Below are positions 26,301 through 41,300 of a stretch of 64,000 bases of DNA, piece by piece. How positions within the stretch are numbered: position 1 is the first letter of the stretch; every line of letters begins with the position of its first letter. The DNA lies in the NCBI RefSeq assembly GCF_011397635.1, contig NC_064761.1:29553643-29617642 (forward strand). Direction: 5' to 3'. Position numbers and translations under genes: made by a program. A model generated the notes under the pieces. The model was not told the origin of the DNA and ran no database searches. It was given only the letters and a program-made list of their open reading frames with translations. The DNA is from Epinephelus fuscoguttatus. Lineage: Eukaryota > Chordata > Actinopteri > Perciformes > Serranidae.

Positions 26301-29300
26301 GCATTTTTAAGACTTTTGAAGAATTGTTTAAAACAGAGGTTCCCCACTAGTGGGTCGCGGTCCAAAAGTGGGTCTTGGGTCATTTCTGAATGGACTGCAA
26401 GTGAACCACGAAAGACTCAAGTTTGTAAAAAAAACAGCATAGAGCTTTCATTTTGAAGTGCTGTTTCCTGCTGTAGAGTTGGTGACTAACGGACAGCTAC
26501 CTGACAGTGACAGCAAACTAACTTGACAAGATGGCCAGACTCAAGTATGATGCTGAATATATCAGACTGTGTGGACCTTGAACTAATGACAAAGTCCAAA
26601 TCTGGACCCTGTGGCTGGACCAGCTGGGAATCACTGGTTTAAAATATATTAATACCTACTCAGGCCTTATTTTTCAGCCTTTTTCAGGATCCGCAGGAAA
26701 CCTGTAGCAAATGTCTGCCTTTGGATGATCAAGTCTCCATTATCTTTTGGTGGATATTTCTAGATTTTCAATTCCAAAGATGACCTTTTCAGGCTGTCTG
26801 TGATTACAGCTTTGTGACAAGCCCACATGACTTAATATTTGGTGACCATACCAGTATAGATGGCATTTTTTTGACACATACATTTCTGCAACAGCTGTAT
26901 AGCCAAGCTATAGCAAGAGAAAGAAAGAAAGGCTGGCCTGCCATCTTGGCACAGGACTGGAAACAGATATTGAGTTAATACAGCAGCAGATATCAGTTCT
27001 TTCAATCTCTGGTATTCAGCCCCCCAACCCCGCTAACGCTGTCAGATCCGTCTTTGGGCAGACAGAAATGCCATGCCAGCCTCAACATGTAGAGCCAAGG
27101 ACTGAGACTGTCAGACGAAAATGAAAAAAAAAAGAAAAAGAAGTGTCCCACTGTTAACAATAATTATAGAAGGAGGGAGCGAACTTTTGACAAGTTTGTT
27201 AAAAGCATTTTTTTAGGTTAGCTATGACTTCAGTTTTCTGTCAGGAAGAACGTGCGGATGCTTGAGGGGTTTCTTTGTAAGAAAAATGTCATTTTAACTG
27301 GGTTTGTGAGAAAGTGTGGAGGCAATAGGGCTGAGGTATACAATGAGGATATGGGGATGGGATGTTCTGTGTGTGTTGTAATAATAAAAAAAAGATGGAA
27401 AGACACATTACAACCTCCAAAGGCGTATTTGCAAAACAGCAGGTAGTTCTCACTCAATGTGAAAAGCAAGAAGGGGTTAAAAACACAATCCATCAGCCTC
27501 ATCGTTCCTCGTCAGTGTCTCCCTGCCTCTGAATTACATTAAGTCAGTGAACTTTCAGCCCACTCTGTGCAGTGTTAACAGCCTTGGCACCAGAGATGGC
27601 CAGCGCTGCACACCAAACCATTACTGCCAGCCCTTGTCATTATGTTCAATCTTTTCATTAGATCCTGTCAATTTCCACTTCGATACATTTTTACAAGCTG
27701 GAATACATTAACACTGCATTACAGCTCCTTTTAAGCAGGCAGTAAATGCACTGCTCCACTCGTGAACTCTGGAACCAAAACAAAAGCCGGGCTTGTTTTG
27801 GATGCGAGCGTGTTGTTGATGGATTCATAAAGTGTCTGATGCAGGTTTACTCAAGGTTCACCATCTGAGTTGTGCCCACACAACCCACACTTGTAGCCCT
27901 GGGCGGCCAAGGAAAACTCCAAACCGCTGCTTGTTACATCCTCATATCCTCTCACAGTCATCACGGGAAGAGTTCAAGCTTTCCACAGCAGTTTAATGTT
28001 ACCAATTACACCCAGGTAGTGAGTCATTAAAAGGCATGCTCTGCTCCTATTTTCTAAGCCATGTCAAAAAAAAAGGTAGAGAGCCATTTGGTGAAGTGGC
28101 TCCAGACAACTTATAAGACTGTCTCCAATAGTGGCATTAAGGGCTCGTCAGCGGGGCCAAAGCAGCATGGGTCCACTCAGTGCCACGGATATGAACCCTG
28201 ATTAACTGCAAATAAATCTTGACAGCTTCGCCTACCTCAGGGATCCAATTATGCAGTTTGTTTATGATTCTCCGTTGTTTATGTAACCTGCTGTTTCACT
28301 GCGCTAGCTCTATTAAATATCATAATACCCACCTCAGCTCATAAATCAGCCAGAGGTATGCACAATGTGCGTGGGCCTCAAAATGCAAGCAGTGGAGCTC
28401 CCCATTGAGAGCATTGATTTCAGTTTTATAAATATCATGAGGTGGTCGTGCCTGCCTGCCTGCCCCCGGGGAGTGTAAACATGAAATAAACACTCAGAGG
28501 AAAAACTAACCGATGATTTCAACACATCAACAGGAATGGATTAATTTGAGCACAGTGTTCTGAGATGCTGATAAAAGCTTCATTGCTTTGGCCAGAAACC
28601 TATGTCCCAGTTAAAGCTGAAGAATGTGGCTAGAGCTAAGCATAGATCGGGTGGTATGAGTTGTGTAAACTTCAACAGCTACACCTACAATGACTTACCA
28701 CATACTGCCAGAGGAATCCCTCTCTCCGAAAGCACTGTAGGATCCATCCTGCCGTTTGTAGGTCAGTTGTCTCTGATAGCCTGGGTAAGAATAAAGAATG
28801 GAGACCACTTTTAGCAAGATAGTTCCTCAAAATTACTGGAAAATTACCAAAATTATTTACATGCTTTCAGGCTATCAGAGCCTGTCAAGTCTCTTCAAGC
28901 TGCCCTCAAAGCATTTCATATGATCCTCACATACTGTATGTAATGTTCACTAACTGTAAGAGGTGATCTCGTATAATACGAGTAAACAGATTTTAAAGTT
29001 AATTGTATTTAATGTTCTAGAAACGTGTCAGGGTGTTAAGTCCTGATTCTTCTTTCATCATGTGATCTTTGAAGTTCAGGCAGGAAATGAGGAGCAACGA
29101 GGTGAGACTGAACTCTGGGCGATGTTTTAAAGGTGGTGCAAAGACTGGCAAAAGCACCACTTCAACGTGTGGTATTTTCCTGACCATGAAATGCTCTTGG
29201 GTCATTCTTTCAGTATTTTTATGCAGTGCACAAAAAAACCCCAACAATATTTGATTATAATGGATATTATCGTACATTTGTTCCTGTACTTCATACAACC

Positions 29301-32300
29301 CAGCAGCTGATTTCCTACTTTTGATGACGCAAAACTTCAAAACATTGTAATTCTTCTGGGATTCTGAGGCTCCTTCCACATTTTAAAGGGGCAGTTCAGC
29401 CAGAAATTTAAAAAAAAAAAAATACATGTTTTTCCTCTTACTTTTAGTGTTATTTATCAATCGAGATACATTTGGTGTGAGTTAAGATGTCTGCCTCTCT
29501 CCAGTATAATGGAACTAGATGGCACTTGGCTTGTGGTGCTCAAAGCATCAAGGAAATACATCGGAAAACTCAACGGCAATGTCTCTTTCCAGAGATCATG
29601 ACTTGGTTACTCAAGATAATCCATAGACCTTGTTGCGAGTAGTTTCATGTAGGAGCTATTTTCTGTCTACCTGACTACATCTACCAACCACATCATTGCG
29701 AAGAAGGAGGGGAATATGTGTTTATGAGTGAGAGGCTCGTGCTCTTGACAGCACAAGATGTAAATTAATCAGTTAATGGCATCCTCCTTGGCTGAGCTGC
29801 AACGTAGCTAGCTCAGTGTTGCTAGGTGAGCTACAAGGAGATGCACGCTTCCTTTTGCACGTTGATACGGTTAGCGGGTGTAGTTTCACAGAAAGAAAAT
29901 AGCTCCTACATGAAACTGCTTACAACAAGGTCTGTGGATTTTCTTGACATTGAGACATTATTGTTGAATTTTCATATGTATTTCCTTGGCACTTTGAGCA
30001 CCACAAGCTGAGTGCCATCTAGTTCTACTATATTCATGAGAAGGCAGACATCTTTACAGTTGTTATCTCCAACACCTGGCAACTCACACCAAAACAATCT
30101 AGATGAATATATAGCACTACAGGTAAGAGTGAAAATATGTATGTTTGATTTTGGGCTTAATCGTCCCTTTAACAATTCCTCTGAGTCACAACTCCTCTAC
30201 ATCCATCAGCAGCATGGCCTGCCTCTGATATCACATGCTAGAAAAAGTCTAGTAAGAGTTACTGAAGGTGAGTGACCCTTTGCCAGGGTAAGTGGAGAAA
30301 ACACAGGAGGTGGAGAAAAGATTGGTCTGGGTAACTCTGAGTAACGACGTCCGGCTTCATGTTCCGATCCGTGATCCAGAGTATTTAATGCCAGCCAAGC
30401 CGAGGCTCTTCCGTCGAGAAATCCACAGTTCCACAAACAAAAACCATTATCCAAGGTAAACTTCACTCCAACAGTTTCCAGAAAACCCAACAACAGCATT
30501 CAACTTGCCAACAATTAGAAAACATTCCTTCCGCTCAGCATTAAGTCACTTGGGCAAAGTCAGACCAGGAGGGATTTGACTTGTTGGGATTCACGGCACA
30601 CTCTTAGAGCTTAATTGACGCTTCTGTTCCCTCTGCTTAAACAGCTGCTGGCTAATTGGAGGTAGGTCAGCAAGGATTTTGGGAATGCAGCGCATCTTCA
30701 GGTAAACATGTCATCAGTTATCTCACCAGCGGCCCAGACAGGTGGAATCTGTGGTACCAAAGGTGATCCTTTATCTCAGTGTCAAGTGTTGGATGGCTGA
30801 TTCAGGTTTGTCCAAAAGAAGTAGTCCAAGAGAACAGTTTGTACAAAGTAAGAGCTGTTGATACTCAGCCTCGAATAAATATCCTTACATTTTAAAGATT
30901 TTGCTTAATATCTTAAGAACATATTATTAAAGGACAGATCCAAATGACAAGAAATCAATCGTAAAATGTACAAAATTCAAATCCATATTTCCCAAAGATA
31001 TAAAACTTAGAAAAAATCACAGGATAAGAGGTAAAGAAAGCAACAGAGAGTATTCTTAAAGCGTTGTAAGGAGCTCATCTTCAACCCACTGGTATAAATT
31101 TGCAATACAAGTTTTGTCTAAAGGTGCAACATGTAATGAAAACCAGAAAGTGCTTGGGTTGCAGTGTCTTTACCTTGCAGCAAGTAGTCAGTTGCTTCAT
31201 TCTCAACCTCAGGACTGAGCTGCCTGGTCTTCTGCAGGTACTTGAGAACAAAGACGTTTGGGGCAAAGTGGATCATGTTCTGCTCCCCACATCCAAAGGG
31301 CAGCCGCAACAGCTTGTCCAGGTTATTAAGAGTTGGTCCCATCACGTCCCCTGATACAGGTGAACACACACGTACACATATAACTTTCACTGATCTGAGC
31401 AAAGGCTTTAAGATAGTGATGAACGAAAGTGAACAAATAAATCTTTTTTATCGACTCCTTTTTGTGTCTGTACCAGTATGTACCAGGTCAGCCCGTTGAT
31501 TTTCCAAGAGCTCATGAATCCCTAACATGTCGTAATGTAGTGCGGCAACGGTGCTGAATGAACAAACGACGAATGATTAACTAAGACTTGAGTCCAGACC
31601 TCTGCCAGCTGAGGCAGGTGGTGCATTCACATGCTCCTCAGACGGTCATTATTCCGCCTTCAGTGTGTTCATGAGCTTTAAGTTGTAATGTGAGAGCAAC
31701 ATAGTCACCAGTTCAGACCAGAGATTTGCAACAAGACCAGTTAAAACAGGCAACTACTTGCATTGCACCGTTCTGCAGTTGACACCAACGCAACTAGACG
31801 AGATGGCATACCATCTCTATGCAACAACTTTCTGTGCTCCCGTTCGGATTTCCAGCTTTTCAAGCTTATTTTGTGTTTGAAAATAATTTATAGCCCCTTA
31901 AAATATGAATGAGGATAGCGATAGTGAGATAATGACTACGGCTGCATTTGTAGTAGTGATGAAATGGTAAAAAACATGAACAAATGAGCATCAGATGGAC
32001 TGTATTTATAATCACTACGCCACAATAATATAAATAACCAGCACCAATTAATCAGTCTATGAGAACGTGCGTGTGTGAGGGGGGCATAGGCACATACAGC
32101 AAGCAGCAGTAGTGACCAACCATCCGACACCTTCACACCATGAGGACAGAAACAGAGGGCTCGGCGGGGACGGGGCACCTGCTGCAGCAAGCGAACACGC
32201 CGTCTGTGGTCATTTTGACTTGACCAGCAGACTTCACTACAAGCTGACTGGCTGTTGAAACAGGTGATGTGCTTTACGTTCTAAACCAGCCACCGGCAAT

Positions 32301-35300
32301 TAGACCAGCTGAGTTGCAGGTAACACCATCAGCTGGCCTGAGCCAAGCTCAACTTTTCTCTGTAACTTTCTAAAATGGTTTTGTCTCGTTGCGAATCGTT
32401 GGTCTGAACTGGGCTTAAGGACGTAGCTTGGATGTAGTTTAATAGAAGTTACAGACAAGTGAATGTTTCTTACACAGAATCATACCTATATGCATGCCCA
32501 CATCACACAAAAAATATTTACCGATCATAAATGCTGTGGCCCTCTCAGATCCAGGCACCATGTTGTGTGGGACCCCCAGAGTGAAGGCCTCATTGTGGTT
32601 CTCATCAGAGTCTTCTTTCCTCCAGATCTTAAACTCCCCAACTGATCCCCAGCCTGTTGAGAAGCCAATGTGACGCACCTGGATGGACAAGCAAATTATT
32701 TTTAGATTTATCTGTAAAATTAAATAGCTGCAACTTGTCTATAAATGCCATAAAAGAGTCGAACCTGTCCAGGGAATTGGCCTGCCCACTGGAGGATCAC
32801 TGATTCATTGGAGGGATGTAAACCATGGCCCACCTGGAGATAATAAGGCAGACAAAGGGAAATCACTTAGATAGAGGTCAACAAAAAAAAACCCAATACA
32901 AATCAGAGAACCCACTTTAGAAAGCAACTGGTGCTCTTTGGGACTCCCTCATACCGAGCACTAATAACGTCCTTCTGCTAAGTGTTGGTGATGCCAGTGT
33001 GATTCACTCACCTCCCACACACAATCCCAAACATACAAATAGACCCATGTAGAGCACATTTCCTCTCTGCTACTAGAGTTTCATTGTGTAATCACGTTAA
33101 ACCACAGACCATGCAGGGCCAAGCCCCACAGCTCATTCAACCCAAAATGCCAACGTCCTCTAAAAAATAAATAAATCCTATTGGGCTGTAGTAGGCAGGC
33201 TTTTAACTGCCGCCGCTGGTGAATGGTGCGAGGCTAATGCCGGGGCTGGGGAGCAGTGTGCCAGCCGGAGAGTGCCATGCGAGCACCAGGCCATGGATCA
33301 CTGAGTGTCCTCAGTGACATCAGCCCGTTAAGCGTGACCTTTCGGGAAGGCATGCCAGTAAAAGTGGCGCCAGTCCTCCTAACACACAGACCCCATGGCC
33401 TGCTGAGTCTTTTTCACTCTCTTCTCTTTGTGTCGGCGGATCCGCTGATGATCTGAACACAATTCTGCTGCACTTGCTGGTGCAGGGTACAGTACAGGCC
33501 AAAAGTTTGGACACACCTTCTCATTCAATGCATTTTCTTTATTTTCATGACTATTTACATTGTAGATTCTCACTGAAGGCATCAAAACTATGAATGAACA
33601 CATGTGGAGTTATGTACTTAACAAAAAAAGGTGAAATAACTGAAAACATGTTTTATATTCTAGTTTCTTCAAAATAGCCACCCTTTGCTCTGATTACTGC
33701 TTTGCACACTCTTGGCATTCTCTCCATGAGCTTCAAGAGGTAGTCACCTGAAATGGTTTCCACTTCACAGGTGTGCCTTATCAGGGTTAATTAGTGGAAT
33801 TTCTTGCTTTATCAATGGGGTTGGGACCATCAGTTGTGTTGTGCAGAAGTCAGGTTAATACACAGCCGACAGCCCTATTGGACAACTGTTAAAATTCATA
33901 TTATGGCAAGAACCAATCAGCTAACTAAAGAAAAACGAGTGGCCATCATTACTTTAAGAAATGAAGGTCAGTCAGTCCGGAAAATTGCAAAAACTTTAAA
34001 TGTGTCCCCAAGTGGAGTCGCAAAAACCATCAAGCGCTACAACGAAACTGGCACACGTGAGGACCGACCCAGGAAAGGAAGACCAAGAGTCACCTCTGCT
34101 TCTGAGGATAAGTTCATCCGAGTCACCAGCCTCAGAAATGGCAAGTTAACAGCAGCTCAGATCAGAGACCAGATGAATGCCACACAGAGTTCTAGCAGCA
34201 GACCCATCTCTAGAACAACTGTCAAGAGGAGACTGCGCGAATCAGGCCTTCATGGTCAAATAGCTGCTAGGAAACCACTGCTAAGGAGAGGCAACAAGCA
34301 GAAGAGATTTGTTTGGGCCAAGAAACACAAGGAATGGACATTAGACCAGTGGAAATCTGTGCTTTGGTCTGATGAGTCCAAATTTGAGATCTTTGGTTCC
34401 AACCGTGTCTTTGTGAGACGAGAAAAGGTGAACGGATGGATTCCACATGCCTGGTTCCCACTGTGAAGCATGGAGGAGGAGGTGTGATGGTGTGGGGGTG
34501 TTTTGCTGGTGACACTGTTGGGGATTTATTCAAAATTGAAGGCACACTGAACCAGCATGGCTACCACAGCATCCTGCAGCGACATGCCATCCCATCCGGT
34601 TTGCGTTTAGTTGGACGATCATTTATTTTTCAATAGGACAATGACCCCAAACACACCTCCAGGCTGTGTAAGGGCTATTTGACCAAGAAGGAGAGTGATG
34701 GAGTGCTGCGGCAGATGACCTGGCCTCCACAGTCACCGGACCTGAACCCAATCAAGATGGTTTGGGGTGAGCTGGACCGCAGAGTGAAGGCAAAGGGGCC
34801 AACAAGTGCTAAACACCTCTGGGAACTCCTTCAAGACTGTTGGAAAACCATTTCAGGTGACTACCTCTTGAAGCTCATGGAGAGAATGCCAAGAGTGTGC
34901 AAAGCAGTAATCAGAGCAAAGGGTGGCTATTTTGAAGAAACTAGAATATAAAACGTGTTTTCAGTTATTTCACCTTTTTTTGTTAAGTACATAACTCCAC
35001 ATGTGTTCATTCATAGTTTTGATGCCTTCAGTGAGAATCTACAATGTAAATAGTCATGAAAATAAAGAAAACGCATTGAATGAGAAGGTGTGTCCAAACT
35101 TTTGGCCTGTACTGTATTTCATCCTCCTATGTGTGAATATGTTTACCAGCTCGACAGTCAATTAAAACCAACACATATATTTATCAAACTGACCCACAGG
35201 AGCATCGGTAGAGAAGAAAGGAGTTGTACATCCAAAGCATTAGACTTTTTCATAATTTATTTGGTCGAGCAATACATTCTTCTATAGTTCCTTAATCTTC

Positions 35301-38300
35301 TTACCTGTACCACGCCACCCTTCCAGCTGATCCAAAAGCTTCTGAACTCATCCCAGGAGAGGATGCCAGGTGTGGCGGCGCTGATCAGGGGCTCCCCCAT
35401 CTTGCCCAAGGATATCCAAGAGCGTGTGTTTTGCCTGCCCCCAAGTACGATCTCTAGCATCTCTGCACTGTCGTGGGGGCTGGCAGAGAGGGCAAAATGG
35501 GCATCGTTGTGGGTCTTCACTGCCACTTGGAACTGGTTCATCTTGGCCGGCTTTTTCACATACTGATACTCGTACTTGTTGGGGGTGGAAATGTGGATTC
35601 TCTCTGAAAATTGAAATATCAAACATGCTTAGGCTTAGTTTCACTGACAGTAGTGACAGTGCACTGAGAGTAGGCATACATCAACTCAAGAAATGTAATT
35701 AGGAGGATGATACAGCAGGAGAGCTATGATGAGATTACCAAACATTACATGATATCAGGAAAATGCATCCCCACTAACCATTGGGACAGAAGAAGACACT
35801 GTAGGTGTATTCTCTTGGAAGGCCTTCTGGCTACAAGGAGAGTGAGAGGAAGAGAAACAAAGGGGAAAGTGGGATAAATCAAGAAAATTCAAAAGGTTCT
35901 GTAGGCTTATCTCAACAAAATTCTGACCTGATGATAAATAAATACATAATACAGAGCAACCCTCATCTATTAAGTGACAGTGATCAATATCAGCTCTCTT
36001 ACCTCCACCTGGACAGTCCTGCGAACATAATCCAGGCCGATTGGGGTTCTTCTATCGTCCACATCGTTGCCCGTTTTGCCTGTTTGGAATCCATCTGAAC
36101 AGCAGCTTGGTTCGCTGTAGGCAATTGCACGAGCTATCGGGGCAGCAGAGAACAGGATCAGCTCTCCTTATTTCGGTTATGTCAGAGCACAATATCACAG
36201 TGTGTCACCCCAAGCTAGTCGCTAGGTACCTACAGAACCAATGTGGATATTGAGGCTCATTCTGCTGAAATACTTACAAGTCACTTAACATAATAATGCT
36301 GACAAACTGTCAAGGGACTTTGGGGAAACATTTACAAGTCAAAAAATCACTGATACCTGGATATGACCATGTCTCTAATGTCATTCATGGACATCAACAT
36401 ACGTTACACAGGACAAACATGTCTGTAAGAGGACTCCCAGTTCTCTTGCTTGGGGAGCACATCAGAAATGTGGCCCTGTGCCAGTGGCGTCTCTTTGTGT
36501 GTGTGTACTGAGAAGGAAACATAAGGGGCCAGGGGACTAGGAGTGGGGCCATGGGGGGCCCATTGACCGCCAGTGACCTGCAAACTCATCAACATGCCAC
36601 TGAGTGTCACAGCACAGCTCTGGTTGCTCCCCCACTGCTGGCCTGCTTTGTTCTCACATGCGTTCTGGAGGGGACTGTTTGTAACTCTGGGTGGGTGACC
36701 AGATCACACACAGCTCAGCCTCTTGGCCAGCAGAGCTCTCTCGAGTCAAAGAAGGCTTGCCTTTTTGTGAGGCATCACACTGAGGGCGCTGACGTCCCGG
36801 TGAAAGGCTGCTGTTTTTTCAGAAACCTCTCGCCACTTGAGAATTCAAGTAATGCCATTTCCATGATACAGCACAATCTAATCTGTGTTGTTTACATTAG
36901 CCTCAAAACTTTGGAGCGTACTTTCAAAACAAAGCTGAGTGTGCCTCCTTCCTGATCATGAGGCAGGGATTGTGAGATAAAAGAACAGTTTACCCTAAAT
37001 TATTGCAGTAATTTAACTTTACTTAATGACTTTACGTAACTAAACATTTGTTTTGTTGCTATTTTTATAGTAATACAACTGTTAGCTTTATCTGTCACAC
37101 TGATGACATTAAAATGCCTGGGGAGATTATTTTTTCAAAAATGTACCTACATTTGCTCTATGACCTTTATCATGTGAAAATATGCATGTTAAAACCCTAC
37201 CACATTGCCCATAAAGTATTTAAAACTATGGAATATAACAATTAATACAGGCATCAAGAATCCTCATTCATTTTCAATTTAGTTATTGTTATTAATTGAT
37301 TTATTCTATGGCATAGTGTTGTCACGGGAAAAAATGATATTGAAGGCATACAATTTAAATTTAATATATAATAAAATATTCAGAATTGAGCGAATTGATA
37401 AATCAGTATTTTAAGACTGCTTTGGTGTCTTGTTTCTTTTATTTTTTTCCCCATGAAAGGTTTTTAGGGTTTTTTTCCTTATCTGAATCGAAGGCCTGAG
37501 ACCAGAGGATGTCATATGCTGTACTGACTGTAAAGCCCCTTATTGTTACATTATGTTTTATAAATAGAAGTGACTTGGCTACCTGTGATGTTTGCAGACC
37601 CCAGTTCAGTGAATGACAACACAATGGATGTAGGTGTAGCCTCTCCAGGAGCAACACACTTCTTCCTGGTAAGGTGGTGTTTTCCAGGGTGGCCAACAAA
37701 CTTTATACCTTTCGGAACTGAGACTTTAACATGAACCTGTGAGACAAGAAAGGAGAGGAGAGGAGAGGAGAGGAAGAGACAAATCAGAGGCAATTGATTT
37801 CCTCTGACAGGCCACAATGACATCATTCCAGCCGGCACGCCCCTCCCTCATATAGCGTGTTCTCCTCAAAGCTCCGAAAGCGAGGGAGAATTTTTAAATC
37901 ACATTGTGAATTTTCCATGCTGACTGACTCATGCTTCTCAAGCTCCCTGAAGGATTAAGTTCCACTCATCGTCCAATTTTCACAGAGGGCTCTGTAATGC
38001 GGAGGGATCTTTTAACTGTTCTTTATCCACACGCCACAAGTCGTAAATAACTGAGCAGAAAATATAGGAATCACATGTTGCTGTGGTGGACATCAAAGGA
38101 AGGGCTACTCTGGTTTGTATATTCACCTAACATGACATCAGGGCAGCACACGCACAGGCCATTTAACAGGCTCATCTGCAAACATCATGATGTCATCTGT
38201 GTGGAGTGCAGGATGGACCCATTTAAGGCCAAGACAGAGCTTAGAGGGCTATCCAAAGTGAGCGCTAAAACATACTTCTGGGCTAATCTCATAATTTCAC

Positions 38301-41300
38301 ATTACAAATTTGTGCTTCCTTTGGCCACCATTTCCAGTCCCTCCGTACCCCCGGGACTACCTACAGCATCTACAGCTATTCCATAACAAGCCTTGTCTCA
38401 TTCATCACATTGTTTTGACATCCCACCTGCTCTGCTACATGCAGACATAAAAAACCTTAAAGGGCAATCACAGTATTTGCATGTTTTAGCCAATCACCTG
38501 TGAAGCACATCATGTGTTTTTAGGTTGGTTTCCAGCACCTGGAAGTTGCTTTGTGTCCTCTCTGTGATCCACTGTCTTCATTTCAAACACCTCTACTTGT
38601 TTGAAACCGAGGATAGAACGTGTACGACACTGTTCAGATTGTAAAGACCACATAGAAAATTTTGTAATATTGGGTTGTATAAAACCACTAACTTGACTTT
38701 CTTGCTTTAGAGACAGTCTCTGGTACCTTCTCATGTGTTTACATTGCGAAAATCAACTTGCTGAGACAAAACACTTGCTTGAAACGATATACAGTATCAG
38801 AGAACACCTTTTTTGCTGTCATTTGTTTGTTTAGCAGTTATTATATTTTTAATACTTAATATATTATACAATTTCCCCACAGTTTTTGACAGTAATTCCT
38901 AATAATACAATTTTTCCTAACAAAAAGCCGTGGATGACAAAGGATTTTAAACTCCTTCGGAAGGCTTGAAACACTGCTCTCTCTGGTGACGGCCAGGGCG
39001 AACCTGAGGAAGGGCATGAGGGATGCTAAAGCAGCCTACAAGCAAAGGATCACAAGCACCGCAAGATTTATAAGTCTCCACCCCAAAGCGATAACAATAC
39101 TGAACTCTGAACTGAAGCAAACCCACTAAAACACATTAAAGTTATTTTTCTCAAATGCAGTAACTTATTTTATGTGCAATAATTTTCTTTAAATCCCATT
39201 TTAACTGCATACATTGGCAATGGGTGTATGGTATCTACAACTGTGTAGAATGTGAGTGGAATGGGGACATTTATTTATTTCTTTTTATTCCGTTTTGTTA
39301 CTTATGCTTGTGTCTGAGCCCTGTCCTTGAGTGCACCTGGATAAAGAAAATCAGGCAATTAATTTATCTGTGATCTGGACTTGTTAAAGTGGCAGAAAAT
39401 GGACGAAATAACAGTTACTCTGCCACACAAAGTGGGTGCCACTGCATCTTGAGATGCCTCAAGGATGGGCCAAGGGTGCCTCAAGATTTATCACAAAATT
39501 GTTCATTTATTGTGCGTCATTAAAGTTTGACAACCTTAAAAAAATGGCAATATTTACATTAAGCATGTTTTATGTAAGGTTTTCAAATGTAATAAGACAG
39601 AAGAAAAAAAGCAATTAATATAAAAATTACTGTATCACCAGAGTTGGGGTGCTCGCGGTGCCATGACGAAAACATTTCTTTGAAGAGGTTCTCTGAAAAC
39701 TTTCAGAAACCACTGAATTAAGTAACTGAACATAATTCATCAATTTAAGTTAATTCAAGTTATAAGACAATGAGCCAACTAGCTTCTTTAGCTAGCAGTA
39801 GTATCGGCGCTGGCTGATGATGCTGACTGAAACTCCACAAAAACACATCAAACAGCCTCTTGTGAGCACAATGCATTGTCACAAAACCCTACTTTTAGTT
39901 CATTGGAGTGTAATGAACCCCAACTGCCTGCAATAAGACACAAAAACATTAAAAGCTTACATTAGTGCCTGTGGTAGAAAATATTTAAGACTTCTGTCAA
40001 TTAAATCTAAGACATTAATACCTTCTAAAGCCCAGTACACACTGTGTGATTCTGGGCTCTTCCAGATGAAAGATGACTAACGTGAAAGAAATGTGGCTCT
40101 AAAACCGTGGTCCTACTATGCTGCACAGTGAGAGAGGTGCAGGGTTGGCTGTTATCACGATGTGTCAAAAATTAGGGATGACCATCTCACTGTGTGCCTG
40201 CTGTTACAACCTGTGTCTACCAACAAACCAATAGAAATGCAGCATGAAATGACGCACTGCACTGTGCTAAACCCAAACAAACAGACGGATAGCAGCTCGT
40301 CATGGAGGCAAAACATGCTTAAAGAAATGTGTGGGATTCCAGCAAAGAGGAAAACCTTGTGGAGTTGTGGCAGCAGAAGCCTTGCCTGTATGATGTGTCC
40401 TCCAGCTCTTATCATGATTGCATAAAGACGGACGAAGCACGGAAGGAAATAATGGCGGAAGTGCAGCTGCCAGGTGAGCAATCTAGCAGCTAGAGGACAC
40501 ACAGTATATAGTCCCCACAAAACGTCAGTATATTTAATAATGTGATGCTCTATGTTGTGCTTCACAGTTGGGGAAGTAATAACCTGTGCAGCATCCTTGC
40601 GCATTTAGTATGGGAAGCTACTGCATCGTACGTGGCAGCCTGCGATTCAGTAGGCGCTGTCATTGTACAGTCTGCACATATCTAACTTGATGTCGTACCC
40701 AAGTTTATTAATGCAGCTTGCACTAAACTTATAAGATTGCTACAATCTCACAGTTTGTAGGAGTCTTAAGGCCTGGTTTTTTTTTTTAGTAAACTGAAAT
40801 AATTTTTTTCAGGACCTGCAGATACAATGGAAATCTTATTTTCCAACCATCCTTTAACACCCTGTATCATGCCCACAATTTGCAGGTAATGGGCTAAAGC
40901 ATGAGTATGGCCCTTTAAGCTTGATCCCTGAAAAGAAGTGGCATCATCATCTTCAAAAATATATTCACAATAAAGAGTGTGATGTTTGTACTTTGTGAGG
41001 CAATGCTGATGAGCCTTACTGTACATATATGCTGCACTGTGGAAACCTAACTTGTTTCCTGTCTGTCTGCCCTCTCATTCATCATCTTACCTCAGAGCAG
41101 GTTGGCAGGTAGTTGTAGACAGTCAGAGGAACTTTAGTCTGCTCCCCTCTGATTAAGCTGTAGGGCAATGTGAAGTCAACAAAGAAGGGCTTGAAGGTAC
41201 GAAGCTCCGCTGTTTTTGCTAAGCCCAGCCCCTTCTCCTCTGACAGGCCAACAGCTTCTGTCACCCACGTGGTGATCGAATCCGGCACATCCAGTCGCAG

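Larger units (their letters stand above)
36134..41090 (-). other. CPAMD8 introns 20 and 21 around exon 21
   Basis: Exon 21 (37583-37736) lies inside this span. Intron 21 (36134-37582) shows nothing recognisable. Intron 20 (37737-41090) contains the LINE remnant at 38926-39090 and a poly-T run at 40779. Confidence 0.65.

Noticed and set aside
36003-36133. Exon 22 as a plus-strand coding segment
   Set aside because: The plus frames lack splice support, while the minus strand gives the conserved Cys-Cys and [10 protein letters not shown] of CPAMD8.
40155-40604. 149-codon minus-strand frame in intron 20
   Set aside because: No family recognised, no matching splice signals and no link to flanking exons in phase.
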